The position numbers were made by a program, and so were the translations under genes. 5,590 nt of DNA from Nocardioides sp. Its GTDB lineage: Bacteria > Actinomycetota > Actinomycetes > Propionibacteriales > Nocardioidaceae. Below are positions 1 to 5,202 of the stretch, piece by piece. How positions within the stretch are numbered: the stretch's first letter is position 1; each line of letters starts with the position of its first letter. The notes beneath the pieces were generated by a model that worked only from the letters and a program-made list of their open reading frames with translations, had not been told where the DNA came from and searched no databases. The DNA is taken from the NCBI GenBank assembly GCA_025965295.1, contig JAOPXF010000462.1, forward strand, positions 1 to 5,590. The letters are read 5' to 3'.

Positions 1-1119
1 GTTCAGCGCAATCAGCAGGGTCCTGGCCGTGCGGGCGCTGATACGCTCGGACAGCTGGAGAGAGTGCAGGGAGCGCTGCGAGGTGCGGTTCTTGATGAAG
101 TGCGCCTCGTCGACCACCATGCCGCGGAAGACGAAGTCTCCGAGACAGCCGACGAGCCGGTCGAGCACCTCGTAGTAGACGATCACGATGTCGGCGAAGC
201 CGTCGATCTCGTGCCCGTCGCCGTGGATCACGGTGGAGGGGTGCTTCGGCGTCCAGAGCGCGGCCTCGCGGGCCCAGTTGGTCTTGACGACGTTGGGGAC
301 GACCACCAGCAACGGGTAGGCGTCGGCTGCCTGGGCGGCGAGCAGGGCCTGGGCGGTCTTGCCGAGGCCGGGCTCGTCGGCGAGCAGGAAGGTGCGGTGT
401 CCGGCGGCGGCCGCGGCCACGACCTGGGCCTGGTGCCGCATCAGCTCGTGGTCACCGGGTGCCTTCAGCGAGGTGGGGTCGGGGAGGTCCATGCAGGACG
501 ACGCCCCGCCGTACTCGAACGACTTGAAGAGGGGACCCAGGAGCTCCCAGGTGGCCAGGCGGCGCGGGGTGGCCGGCCGACGGGCCGCCGAGAAGTCGGG
601 GGTGAGGAAGGGGTTGGCGAGCTGCCGCGAGACGACCGACTGGGGGACCACCCGGCGCTCGGTCTGGGTGGGGGCCGCCGACGGCTCGGCCGGTTCCTCC
701 TCCTCCGGGGGCGCCTCCGCGCCGCCCGCCTCGAGCATGGTCCGGCGCAGTGACCGGGCGGCGTCCGTGACGACGGCGTCCTCGGCGAGCAGCATCAGCA
801 GCGAGGTGTCACGGGCGGCGGTCTTGGCGAGGATCGTCGCGATCCCGTCGAGGCGCTTGAGCTGCTCGGCACGCTGCGCCTCGGTGCTGTCGGCGTCGGC
901 CTTCACGCGGGCCCGCTCCTCGCGGACCAGCAGGGCGACCACCTGGAACTTGGTCCGGAGCGACCCCGCGACGGGGCCGCGCTGCACGCCGGTCTCGACC
1001 TCGCGCACGGCGCGGGCGAGGACCGGGATGATGCCCTCGTTGTCGAGGGCACGACCGCCGCGACGGGTGCGCGGGGCGGTGCGGGTGGCGCCGGACTGGT
1101 GCTGGCCTCGTCTGGCCAA
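1..1119 (-). CDS. SNF2-type DEAD/DEAH-box helicase, N-terminal 373 residues (partial)
   Basis: ATP-dependent superfamily-2 DNA translocase of the SNF2 class; the cellular role of this bacterial paralogue cannot be read from the sequence. An N-terminal extension of about 220 residues comes first. It has a basic start (MARRGQ), a mostly helical stretch and an acidic Pro/Glu linker (EAPPEEEEPAEP) near residue 150. The ATPase lobe follows: a Q-like motif around LMRHQAQ, Walker A in LADEPGLGKTAQ (Lys254), motif Ia in VVVPNVVKTNWARE, and the DEAH box at 337-340 followed by FIKN, as in SNF2 proteins. Motif III (LLIALN...) is cut by the window edge, so lobe 2 is missing. The start is TTG at 1117-1119: it has AGGAGG 5 nt upstream, no ATG or GTG fits as well, and an in-frame stop lies at 1174-1176. 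Family assignment is confident; pathway is not. Confidence 0.9.
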   Translation of the reverse strand, partial: MARRGQHQSGATRTAPRTRRGGRALDNEGIIPVLARAVREVETGVQRGPVAGSLRTKFQVVALLVREERARVKADADSTEAQRAEQLKRLDGIATILAKTAARDTSLLMLLAEDAVVTDAARSLRRTMLEAGGAEAPPEEEEPAEPSAAPTQTERRVVPQSVVSRQLANPFLTPDFSAARRPATPRRLATWELLGPLFKSFEYGGASSCMDLPDPTSLKAPGDHELMRHQAQVVAAAAAGHRTFLLADEPGLGKTAQALLAAQAADAYPLLVVVPNVVKTNWAREAALWTPKHPSTVIHGDGHEIDGFADIVIVYYEVLDRLVGCLGDFVFRGMVVDEAHFIKNRTSQRSLHSLQLSERISARTARTLLIALN

Positions 1120-1388
1120 GAGCTCCTCCTCTGGAGCGCCGCGGCGTGGTGGCCGAGGCGATGTGCACCGCCGTCACGGCTCGGGGCCGGCACGGCGAGG
1201 GCACGTGGGCGGGGCGGCCTCGGTGGCCACTCCACGACGCGACCCGGCTGTCCACCGGTGTCGCGTCACCGACCGCAGGGCACGAGCTGGCGCTCGACGA
1301 AACAGCACTGCGGGACGGTGCTGACACCCATGCTACCGCCCGGAGCGTCGGGACGGGACCCCGGCGGGAACCCGACTCGCCCAACGCG
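1120..1388 (-). other. Gene-free upstream region of the helicase, with a weak candidate promoter
   Basis: No convincing gene is seen here on either strand. The only -10-like hexamer I find upstream of the helicase is TAGCAT on the minus strand at 1330-1335. It has no good -35 at 17 bp, so this is a weak call. If it is used, the leader would be about 200 nt. Two short perfect hairpins fall inside: CGAGC/GCTCG at 1283-1287 and 1292-1296, and CGGTG/CACCG at 1256-1260 and 1267-1271. At 5 bp each they could be chance in DNA this GC-rich. Confidence 0.35.
1125..1130 (-). promoter_or_regulatory. Ribosome binding site deciding the TTG start of the helicase
   Basis: On the minus strand this reads AGGAGG, a perfect anti-16S match, 5 nt before the TTG at 1117-1119. 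It fixes the helicase start at a rare codon. It is one of only two clear Shine-Dalgarno sequences in the window. Confidence 0.8.
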
Positions 1389-1422
1389 GTGCGACCCACC
1401 GGCCGAGGCGGGTGGGTCGCAC
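1389..1422 (-). terminator. Terminator-like stem-loop after the secreted-protein gene
   Basis: A perfect 12-bp inverted repeat, GTGCGACCCACC at 1389-1400 against GGTGGGTCGCAC at 1411-1422, encloses a 10-nt loop. It begins 26 nt past the stop of the minus-strand gene ending at 1449, the usual place for an intrinsic terminator. No U-tract follows on the minus strand, which is common in high-GC actinobacteria, so it could instead protect the 3' end or act with Rho. Both flanking genes are on the minus strand, so it also insulates the helicase. Confidence 0.6.
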
Positions 1423-1448
1423 AGTGAGCGGAATAGCTGCGGCTGCGC

Positions 1449-1952
1449 TCAGCCGGGGACCTTGCGCGTGAAGAACGTGGTGCAGTCCTGCTGGGCACCG
1501 AACTCCTGGCAGTGCTGGATCTCGATCTTGGCGCCCGGGTATGTCCAAGCGCCATGGAGGTCCATGCCGACGGGGAGGGCCTTGCTGTCGTTGCAGTTCT
1601 TCCACTTGGGGTCGTTCAGGTAGTTGCCGTCCGGCCAGTAGTTGCTCTTGACGAAGGCGCGCATCCAGGTGCAGTTGCCGTCGACCACCTTGTCCTTGAG
1701 CGAGCCGTTGATAAGGAGCTGGGTCTCCTGGTTCTGGATCGTGCCGTCCCAGAAGTCTGCCGTGCCGGTGAACTTGGAGCCGAGGTACTCGTCGTGCAGG
1801 CCGTCGCAGTGCTCGTGCTTGTTCTGGCCGGTGCCGGCATCGAAGCAGGAGACGGTCGCGTTGGCTGCGCTAGCGCCCGTGAGCTGGAGCATGGCTCCGG
1901 ACGACAGCAGACAGAGGAGCGTCACGACGCTCCGGGTCCCGAGAAACTTCAT
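1449..1952 (-). CDS. Secreted cysteine-rich protein of unknown function (167 aa)
   Basis: I do not recognise the family. The N-terminus is a classical Sec signal peptide: K2 and R7, a hydrophobic core at about 9-24 (VVTLLCLLSSGAMLQL), then ASAANA, with cleavage likely after Ala29 or Ala32. The mature part of about 135 residues has six cysteines (36, 49, 94, 120, 148, 157), an even number that suits three extracytoplasmic disulfides. It is rich in Asn, Lys, Asp, Gln and Trp, unlike the Arg/Ala-rich neighbours, and ends TFFTRKVPG. ATG at 1950-1952 is preferred because the signal peptide starts there and AAAGG lies 7 nt upstream; a longer frame to 2060 would bury the signal peptide. It is 117 bp downstream of the permease gene, with a terminator-like hairpin between. 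A stretch counted by hand (1681-1740) is 57% GC, lower than a permease stretch (65%). A small secreted enzyme, inhibitor or toxin are all possible; none is supported. Confidence 0.85.
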   Translation of the reverse strand: MKFLGTRSVVTLLCLLSSGAMLQLTGASAANATVSCFDAGTGQNKHEHCDGLHDEYLGSKFTGTADFWDGTIQNQETQLLINGSLKDKVVDGNCTWMRAFVKSNYWPDGNYLNDPKWKNCNDSKALPVGMDLHGAWTYPGAKIEIQHCQEFGAQQDCTTFFTRKVPG

Positions 1953-1959
1953 GCGATGA

Positions 1960-2003
1960 CCTTTCTGGTTCGAGCCCGCGATTCGGGCTCGCTGGCAGAA
2001 AGG
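1960..2003 (-). promoter_or_regulatory. Two-tier stem-loop pairing the Shine-Dalgarno of the secreted-protein gene
   Basis: An outer 8-bp stem (CCTTTCTG at 1960-1967 with CAGAAAGG at 1996-2003) and an inner 8-bp stem (CGAGCCCG at 1971-1978 with CGGGCTCG at 1984-1991) are separated by a 3x4-nt internal loop and closed by a 5-nt loop. In the minus-strand RNA the 3' arm of the outer stem is CAGAAAGG, which holds the only Shine-Dalgarno candidate for the ATG at 1950-1952. Folding would therefore mask ribosome binding. It could alternatively be a 44-bp operator or a late terminator for the permease transcript, but no U-run follows. Confidence 0.6.
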
Positions 2004-2031
2004 GTGTCCACGGACCGCCTGGGGAAACTCT

Positions 2032-2059
2032 TGTCCCGCGGAGCCGGTGCTGCGGGACA
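2032..2059 (-). terminator. Terminator-like hairpin after the nickel/cobalt permease gene
   Basis: An 8-bp stem (TGTCCCGC at 2032-2039 with GCGGGACA at 2052-2059) is topped by a further 3 bp (AGC/GCT) after a 2-nt bulge, with a 4-nt loop. It starts 10 nt after the permease stop codon on the minus strand. The RNA continues AAGAGTTTCCCC, which holds only a short T run, so termination may be partial and some read-through into the secreted-protein gene is possible. Confidence 0.6.
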
Positions 2060-2069
2060 TGGGTTTGAG

Positions 2070-3164
2070 TCAGCGGGAGAGGTGCGCGCTCCACCGCTCG
2101 TCGATCCGGCCGAGCTTCCAGATCGCGACCGACAGGGCCCAGGTCACGACGAAGAGCAGCACGATGCCGTAGCCGACGTACTCGAGGTCGACGCCGGCGA
2201 TGGCGGCCAGCGGGCCGGTCGTGATGCCGGTCTTGTCGGCCAGGAGTCCGATCAGCTCGATGCCGCCGATGATGAGGGCGACCGCGACGGAGAGCGCGGT
2301 GACGGTGAGGTTGTAGTAGATCTTGCGCACCGGCCGGGCGAAGGCCCAGCCGTACGCGACGTTCATGAACGCGCCGTCGAGGGTGTCGAGCAGGGACATG
2401 CCGGCGGCGAAGAGGATCGGCAGGGTCAGCACGGCCCACCACGGCAGGCTCGCGGCGACGGCGCCGCCGGCGATGACCAGCAGGCCGATCTCGGAGACCG
2501 TGTCGAAGCCCAGGCCGAAGAGGAACCCCGTGGGGAACATGTGCCACGGCTTGGTCACCGCCCGGGTGACGCGGCCGAGGATCCGGTTCAGGAGGCCGCG
2601 GTTGTCGAGGTGACGGTCGAGCTCGGCCTCGTCGAAGTGGCCCGAGCGCATCTCGCGGAAGACGTTCACGATGCCGATGAGGGCGGCGAGGTTGATCAGG
2701 CCGATGAGCAGCAGGAAGAGACCGCTGATCGAGGTGCCCCAGACGCCGGTGACCTGCTGGAGGGTCGAGTTGTCGTCGCCGATGCCGCTGGAGAGGGCGC
2801 GGACGCCGAGCGCGATGCCGAGGACCATGACGAAGACGACGGAGGAGTGACCGAGGCTGAACCAGAAGCCGACGCTCATCGGGCGCTTGCCCTCGGCCAT
2901 CAGCTTGCGGGTGGTGTTGTCGATGGCGGCGATGTGATCGGCGTCGAAGGCGTGTCGCATGCCGAGGGTGTACGCCGTGAGCCCGAGGCCGACGCCCAGC
3001 ACCGTGCCGCCGACCTCGTAGTCGTGGGGCGCCACGACGCCGAGCAGCAGGCCCCAGCCGAGCAGGTGCAGGAAGAGGACGAACCCCAGAGTCCGGACCA
3101 GGCTGCCCTTCTCCTCCGCGCTCAGCGGGCGGCGGGCCGGTCGGTCGATCGTCGTCGGAGTCAC
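2070..3164 (-). CDS. NiCoT-family nickel/cobalt permease (HoxN/HupN/NixA type)
   Basis: High-affinity uptake of Ni2+ and/or Co2+ across the cytoplasmic membrane by a single-subunit secondary permease. At 364 aa with about eight membrane segments it is full length for the family. All NiCoT signatures are present in order: RHAFDADHIAAIDNTTR at 70-86 (the TM II metal-binding HX4-5DH signature), FSLGHSSVVF at 102-111, LGFDTVSEIG at 218-227 (usually LGxDTATE), and GMSLLDTLDG at 255-264. A charged cytoplasmic loop lies between them (about 168-205). The GTG start at 3162-3164 is chosen because MTPTTIDRPARR leads straight into the first membrane segment; the ATG 8 nt upstream is out of frame. A -10 hexamer lies 6 nt upstream, so the mRNA may be leaderless. 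A Nur-like operator on the -35 implies nickel repression. Likely clients are Ni-superoxide dismutase, urease or hydrogenase (Ni) or cobalamin (Co), none of which is in view. Ni versus Co preference cannot be read here. Confidence 0.95.
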   Translation of the reverse strand: MTPTTIDRPARRPLSAEEKGSLVRTLGFVLFLHLLGWGLLLGVVAPHDYEVGGTVLGVGLGLTAYTLGMRHAFDADHIAAIDNTTRKLMAEGKRPMSVGFWFSLGHSSVVFVMVLGIALGVRALSSGIGDDNSTLQQVTGVWGTSISGLFLLLIGLINLAALIGIVNVFREMRSGHFDEAELDRHLDNRGLLNRILGRVTRAVTKPWHMFPTGFLFGLGFDTVSEIGLLVIAGGAVAASLPWWAVLTLPILFAAGMSLLDTLDGAFMNVAYGWAFARPVRKIYYNLTVTALSVAVALIIGGIELIGLLADKTGITTGPLAAIAGVDLEYVGYGIVLLFVVTWALSVAIWKLGRIDERWSAHLSR

Positions 3165-3170
3165 GGCTTC

Positions 3171-3200
3171 ATCCTAGGAGCGTCAACTTCTCAGTTGCAA
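3171..3200 (-). promoter_or_regulatory. Promoter of the nickel/cobalt permease gene, probably leaderless
   Basis: On the minus strand a TANNNT-type -10, TAGGAT, occupies 3171-3176. An 18-bp spacer separates it from TTGCAA at 3195-3200, which matches 4 of 6 bases of the -35 consensus TTGACA. Exactly 6 nt separate the -10 from the GTG, which would put the transcription start on the start codon. An AGGA inside the same hexamer could act as a weak Shine-Dalgarno 7 nt from the GTG if transcription instead starts further upstream. Confidence 0.5.
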
Positions 3201-3212
3201 ACGATGTGCAAC
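3194..3212. promoter_or_regulatory. Putative Nur (nickel uptake regulator) operator
   Basis: The palindrome GTTGCA (3194-3199) / TGCAAC (3207-3212) can be read as TTGCAA-N5-GTGCAA. The Nur box described for Streptomyces coelicolor is, as I recall, tTGCaa-N5-ttGCAA, so only one weakly conserved base differs. It overlaps the -35 of the permease promoter, the right position for repression by Ni-loaded Nur. Function of the adjacent gene and identity of the box agree independently. No nur gene is in the window. Confidence 0.65.
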
Positions 3213-3256
3213 AAGCTTCCGGCCCGGTACCACTGCCCGGCGCCGGCGCTGAGCCC

Positions 3257-3262
3257 TACGAT
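3257..3262 (+). promoter_or_regulatory. -10 element of the four-TM membrane protein gene, leaderless architecture
   Basis: TACGAT fits TANNNT and lies exactly 6 nt before the ATG at 3269-3271. Transcription would begin at the A of the start codon. No Shine-Dalgarno is visible, which favours this reading. No recognisable -35 lies 17 bp upstream. Confidence 0.5.
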
Positions 3263-3268
3263 CTGGCC

Positions 3269-3628
3269 ATGGAGACCCTGCGGCTGGTCCTGCTCATGCT
3301 GCACATCCTCGGCTTCGCGGCGCTGTTCGGTGGCCTGGTCGTCCAGGCCGGGCAGCCGGAGAAGACCGTCAACGCCGCCATGCGCGACGGGATCGGCACG
3401 GCCTTCCTGGCCGGCCTGCTGCTGGTGGGCGTGCTCGAGGCAGGTGACGCCGGCGTCGACCACGCCAAGGTGGGCGTGAAGTTCGCGGTCGGTCTGGTGA
3501 TCCTGATCCTCGTCATGGCGAACGCACGCAAGGAGCGCATCCCCCAGGGGCTGTGGGCAGGCCTGCTGCTGCTCACGGTCGCGAACATCGCGGTCGCCGT
3601 CTTCTGGTCACCCGTGCACCGGCTCTGA
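3269..3628 (+). CDS. Small four-TM integral membrane protein of unknown function (119 aa)
   Basis: Four hydrophobic segments are visible: about 4-26 (LRLVLLMLHILGFAALFGGL), 42-58, 68-86 and 95-113. They are joined by short loops, one basic (RKERIPQG at 87-94). The segment 1 pattern with His12 followed by GFAALFGG resembles small CopD-like or DUF2269-like membrane proteins, but I cannot assign a family. ATG at 3269 is chosen because the first membrane segment starts there and a -10 lies 6 nt upstream; an in-frame GTG at 3206 would add a Pro/Gly-rich unstructured stretch and sits inside the Nur-like site. The gene is divergent from the nickel/cobalt permease and overlaps the lipoprotein gene tail-to-tail by 21 bp. 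A metal-related role is only a guess from position. Confidence 0.8.
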   Translation: METLRLVLLMLHILGFAALFGGLVVQAGQPEKTVNAAMRDGIGTAFLAGLLLVGVLEAGDAGVDHAKVGVKFAVGLVILILVMANARKERIPQGLWAGLLLLTVANIAVAVFWSPVHRL

Positions 3629-4588
3629 CCGGCCGGGTCCCAGGTAACCGTCAGCGGCCCGGGTGAACGGGCCCGGGTCGAGGGGTGGTCCGGCTCGCTC
3701 GCCGTCGCGCTCCAGCGCGAGCCGGGGCCAGCAGTTGGTGGTCGGCAGCGAGGCGACGTACTGGCCGTGCGGGCTGGCGAACGTCATCGAGTAGCGCTGC
3801 TGGGTCACGCTCGACGGACAGGACGCGACGAACGCCGTCGTCATCGCGCCGGGCAGGGCGTTGACCATCTCGACGAGGGCGGCGACGGCTCGCGGGTCAC
3901 GGACGGTGCGCAGGGCCCGGTGCGGCCGCGGGTGCGGTCGGGTCGACCGCTCGGTCCGCCGGATCCTCACGGATGTGGCGTCGCTCGGCACCAGGACGGT
4001 CCGGGCGAAGCGAGCGGCGACGAACGTGTCCGCCCGGACCACCAGACCGTCGCCGCGGGGCATGAAGGCGAAGTTCACCCACCCCGAGGTGTGCGCCCTC
4101 GTGCTCGGCGCCACGAAGTCCTGGTCCCTCTCCCAGACGCCCATGGACTCCACCGACGCCCCGGAGCCGGGCTCCGGCCGCAGGGCCCGTGGGGCGTGAT
4201 GGCGCAGCCAGGAGACGAGCGCGTCGCTCGACAGCGAGACGGTCCACCATGTCGTGCGGGTGAACCTCGGGTCCGAGGGGCCGATGCCGACGGATCCGCG
4301 GCGGTAGTGCGCGGTGGGCGAGCGGTGCCACTCTCGAGCCCCCGGCGGCATCGGCACCGCGTGCAGCAACCAGGCCGAGAACCTCCGGGTCGCGACGACG
4401 TGGTCGTGCGTCGTGGCCGCCGCACCGGACGAGCGCGGCGCCGGTAGCACGGGCGACGGCGACGGCGACGGCGACAGCGACGGCGACGGCGAGCTCGCGG
4501 GCCCGGGAGCGCCCGTGCACCCGGTCAACCCCAGGGCGAGGAGGCACGCGACGAACTGTCCGCCGAGACCATGCGGCTCGACTCTCAT
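3608..4588 (-). CDS. Putative lipoprotein with Ser-Pro linker, unknown function (326 aa)
   Basis: Probably anchored to the outer face of the cytoplasmic membrane. The N-terminus has a hydrophobic core (FVACLLALGL, about 12-21) running into LTGC, an acceptable lipobox with Cys24 as lipid acceptor. A low-complexity Ser/Pro linker (about 31-51) follows, typical of actinobacterial lipoproteins that span the peptidoglycan. The remaining 270 or so residues form an unrecognised, Arg-rich globular region with TTWWTVSL and ASCPSSVTQQRYSMTF; the Cys there and the later NCW could form a disulfide. The ATG at 4586-4588 has no good Shine-Dalgarno. An in-frame GTG at 4625-4627 would add 13 Arg-rich residues, so the start is uncertain. 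It lies 77 bp downstream of the XdhC-like gene on the same strand; co-transcription is possible, with only a 5-bp hairpin (4621-4634) between. Confidence 0.8.
   Translation of the reverse strand: MRVEPHGLGGQFVACLLALGLTGCTGAPGPASSPSPSLSPSPSPSPVLPAPRSSGAAATTHDHVVATRRFSAWLLHAVPMPPGAREWHRSPTAHYRRGSVGIGPSDPRFTRTTWWTVSLSSDALVSWLRHHAPRALRPEPGSGASVESMGVWERDQDFVAPSTRAHTSGWVNFAFMPRGDGLVVRADTFVAARFARTVLVPSDATSVRIRRTERSTRPHPRPHRALRTVRDPRAVAALVEMVNALPGAMTTAFVASCPSSVTQQRYSMTFASPHGQYVASLPTTNCWPRLALERDGERAGPPLDPGPFTRAADGYLGPGRSEPVHG
4452..4493. repeat. Hexanucleotide tandem repeat encoding the Ser-Pro linker
   Basis: Seven tandem GGCGAC-type units occupy this stretch. Units 5 (AGCGAC) and 7 (GGCGAG) each differ by one base. 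On the minus strand each unit encodes Ser-Pro; the variant base in unit 5 produces the single Leu in the linker. Unit gain or loss keeps the frame, so linker length could vary between strains. Confidence 0.85.
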
Positions 4589-4665
4589 GCCAGTGTGACG
4601 CGCCGCGTCCCGTCGAGGCTCCCGCACGGGCGGGCCGGCATAAGGGTCCGCGCCCCGGCGACGCG

Positions 4666-5145
4666 TCAGCCGCCCGGGCAGGTCGCCGTCCCCGGCTCGA
4701 GGTCGGGGTGGATCGACCCGTCCCGGGCGCTGACGGACGCCGCAGCCGCGCCCGCGCCGCGGCGCACGGCCACGATCTCGGCGAGGATCGACACCGCGAT
4801 CTCGCCCGGCTCGTCGGCGCCGATGTCGAGGCCGATCGGGGCGTGCAGCGCGGCCAGCGCCTCGTCGGTGACTCCGTGCGCGAGCAGCCACTCGCGGCGC
4901 CGCGCCTGGGTCCGGCGCGAGCCCATCGCCCCGACGTACGGCGTGCCCGCTGCCAGCGCGGCCGCGATGGCCGGGCCGTCGACGTCCTCGTGGTGGCTGG
5001 TCACGACCACGGCGTCCAGCCCGCTGCCGACCTCGGGCACGGCGTCGGTCACGAGGCTCCCCCAGCCGAGGGCGCTGACCATGGGCACGAGGGCGTCCGT
5101 GACGGGGCCGGAGCCCACGATCAGGACCTGGGTCGGGGTCGCCAT
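4666..5145 (-). CDS. XdhC-like Rossmann-domain protein, stand-alone (159 aa)
   Basis: XdhC/CoxI proteins help mature molybdenum hydroxylases (xanthine dehydrogenase, aerobic CO dehydrogenase) by handling or sulfurating the molybdenum cofactor in the cytoplasm. This protein matches only the C-terminal Rossmann part of the family. It has a nucleotide-type loop GSGPVTDALVPM at 11-22, VVVTSHHEDVDGP at 46-58, YVGAMGSRRTQARR at 70-83, and LHAPIGLDIGADEPGEIAVSILAEIVAVRRG at about 100-130, the most diagnostic stretch. The usual N-terminal XdhC_CoxI domain is absent, and no frame upstream can hold it because pcrA begins 57 bp away. The start is ATG at 5143-5145, directly before the Rossmann beta strand (QVLIVGSGP). 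The tail after 130 is Ala/Ser-rich and ends CPGG. No molybdenum enzyme is in view. Family is confident, function as a Moco chaperone is not. Confidence 0.88.
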   Translation of the reverse strand: MATPTQVLIVGSGPVTDALVPMVSALGWGSLVTDAVPEVGSGLDAVVVTSHHEDVDGPAIAAALAAGTPYVGAMGSRRTQARRREWLLAHGVTDEALAALHAPIGLDIGADEPGEIAVSILAEIVAVRRGAGAAAASVSARDGSIHPDLEPGTATCPGG

Positions 5146-5151
5146 GGCTCC

Positions 5152-5157
5152 AGTATC
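5152..5157 (-). promoter_or_regulatory. Candidate -10 of the XdhC-like gene, leaderless architecture
   Basis: GATACT on the minus strand keeps the A at position 2 and T at position 6 of the -10 and lies exactly 6 nt from the ATG. GGGACG 17 bp upstream is a poor -35. The only purine-rich stretch (GGAGAGG) is about 15 nt from the ATG, too far to serve as a Shine-Dalgarno. Confidence 0.35.
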
Positions 5158-5186
5158 CGCCCTCTCCGGCTGTCCGTCCCGGCACG

Positions 5187-5192
5187 TAGGGT
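5187..5192 (+). promoter_or_regulatory. Candidate -10 of pcrA
   Basis: TAGGGT fits TANNNT and lies 10 nt before the ATG at 5203, giving a leader of only about 4 nt, or 10 nt if the ATG at 5209 is used. It shares the 57-bp divergent region with the XdhC-like gene. No clear -35 or Shine-Dalgarno is seen. Confidence 0.3.
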
Positions 5193-5202
5193 TGGTGTCG
5201 AG

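Noticed and set aside
64..1324. Two long plus-strand open frames opposite the helicase
   Set aside because: They lie antisense to intact Walker A and DEAH motifs, and their translations are low-complexity Arg/Gly/Ser/Ala with no domain.
1966..1978. GGTTCGAGCCC, resembling a tRNA T-arm
   Set aside because: The flanking bases do not form the 5-bp T stem, and no acceptor stem, D-arm or anticodon arm is present. It is explained by the larger stem-loop at 1960-2003.
3170..3172. ATG as start of the permease
   Set aside because: It is out of frame and meets a TGA after three codons; the GTG at 3162-3164 opens the correct frame.
3165..3268. Cobalamin riboswitch upstream of the metal permease
   Set aside because: The space is only 104 bp, no B12-box is seen, and the promoter -10 lies 6 nt from the start codon, leaving no leader for a riboswitch.
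1512..3479. A 655-codon open frame on the plus strand across the secreted-protein and permease genes
   Set aside because: It is antisense to genes with clear signal peptide and NiCoT motifs. Its product is a low-complexity Asp/Glu/Ala/Val/Gly mixture typical of shadow frames in GC-rich DNA.
4452..4493. Tandem repeat as a possible CRISPR or iteron array
   Set aside because: The units are 6 bp, contiguous and without spacers, and encode a Ser-Pro linker in frame.
4589..5185. Upstream extension of the lipoprotein frame to about 525 codons
   Set aside because: The extension is Arg/Gly/Pro-rich noise overlapping the XdhC-like gene in another frame, and it would place the lipobox in the middle of a protein.
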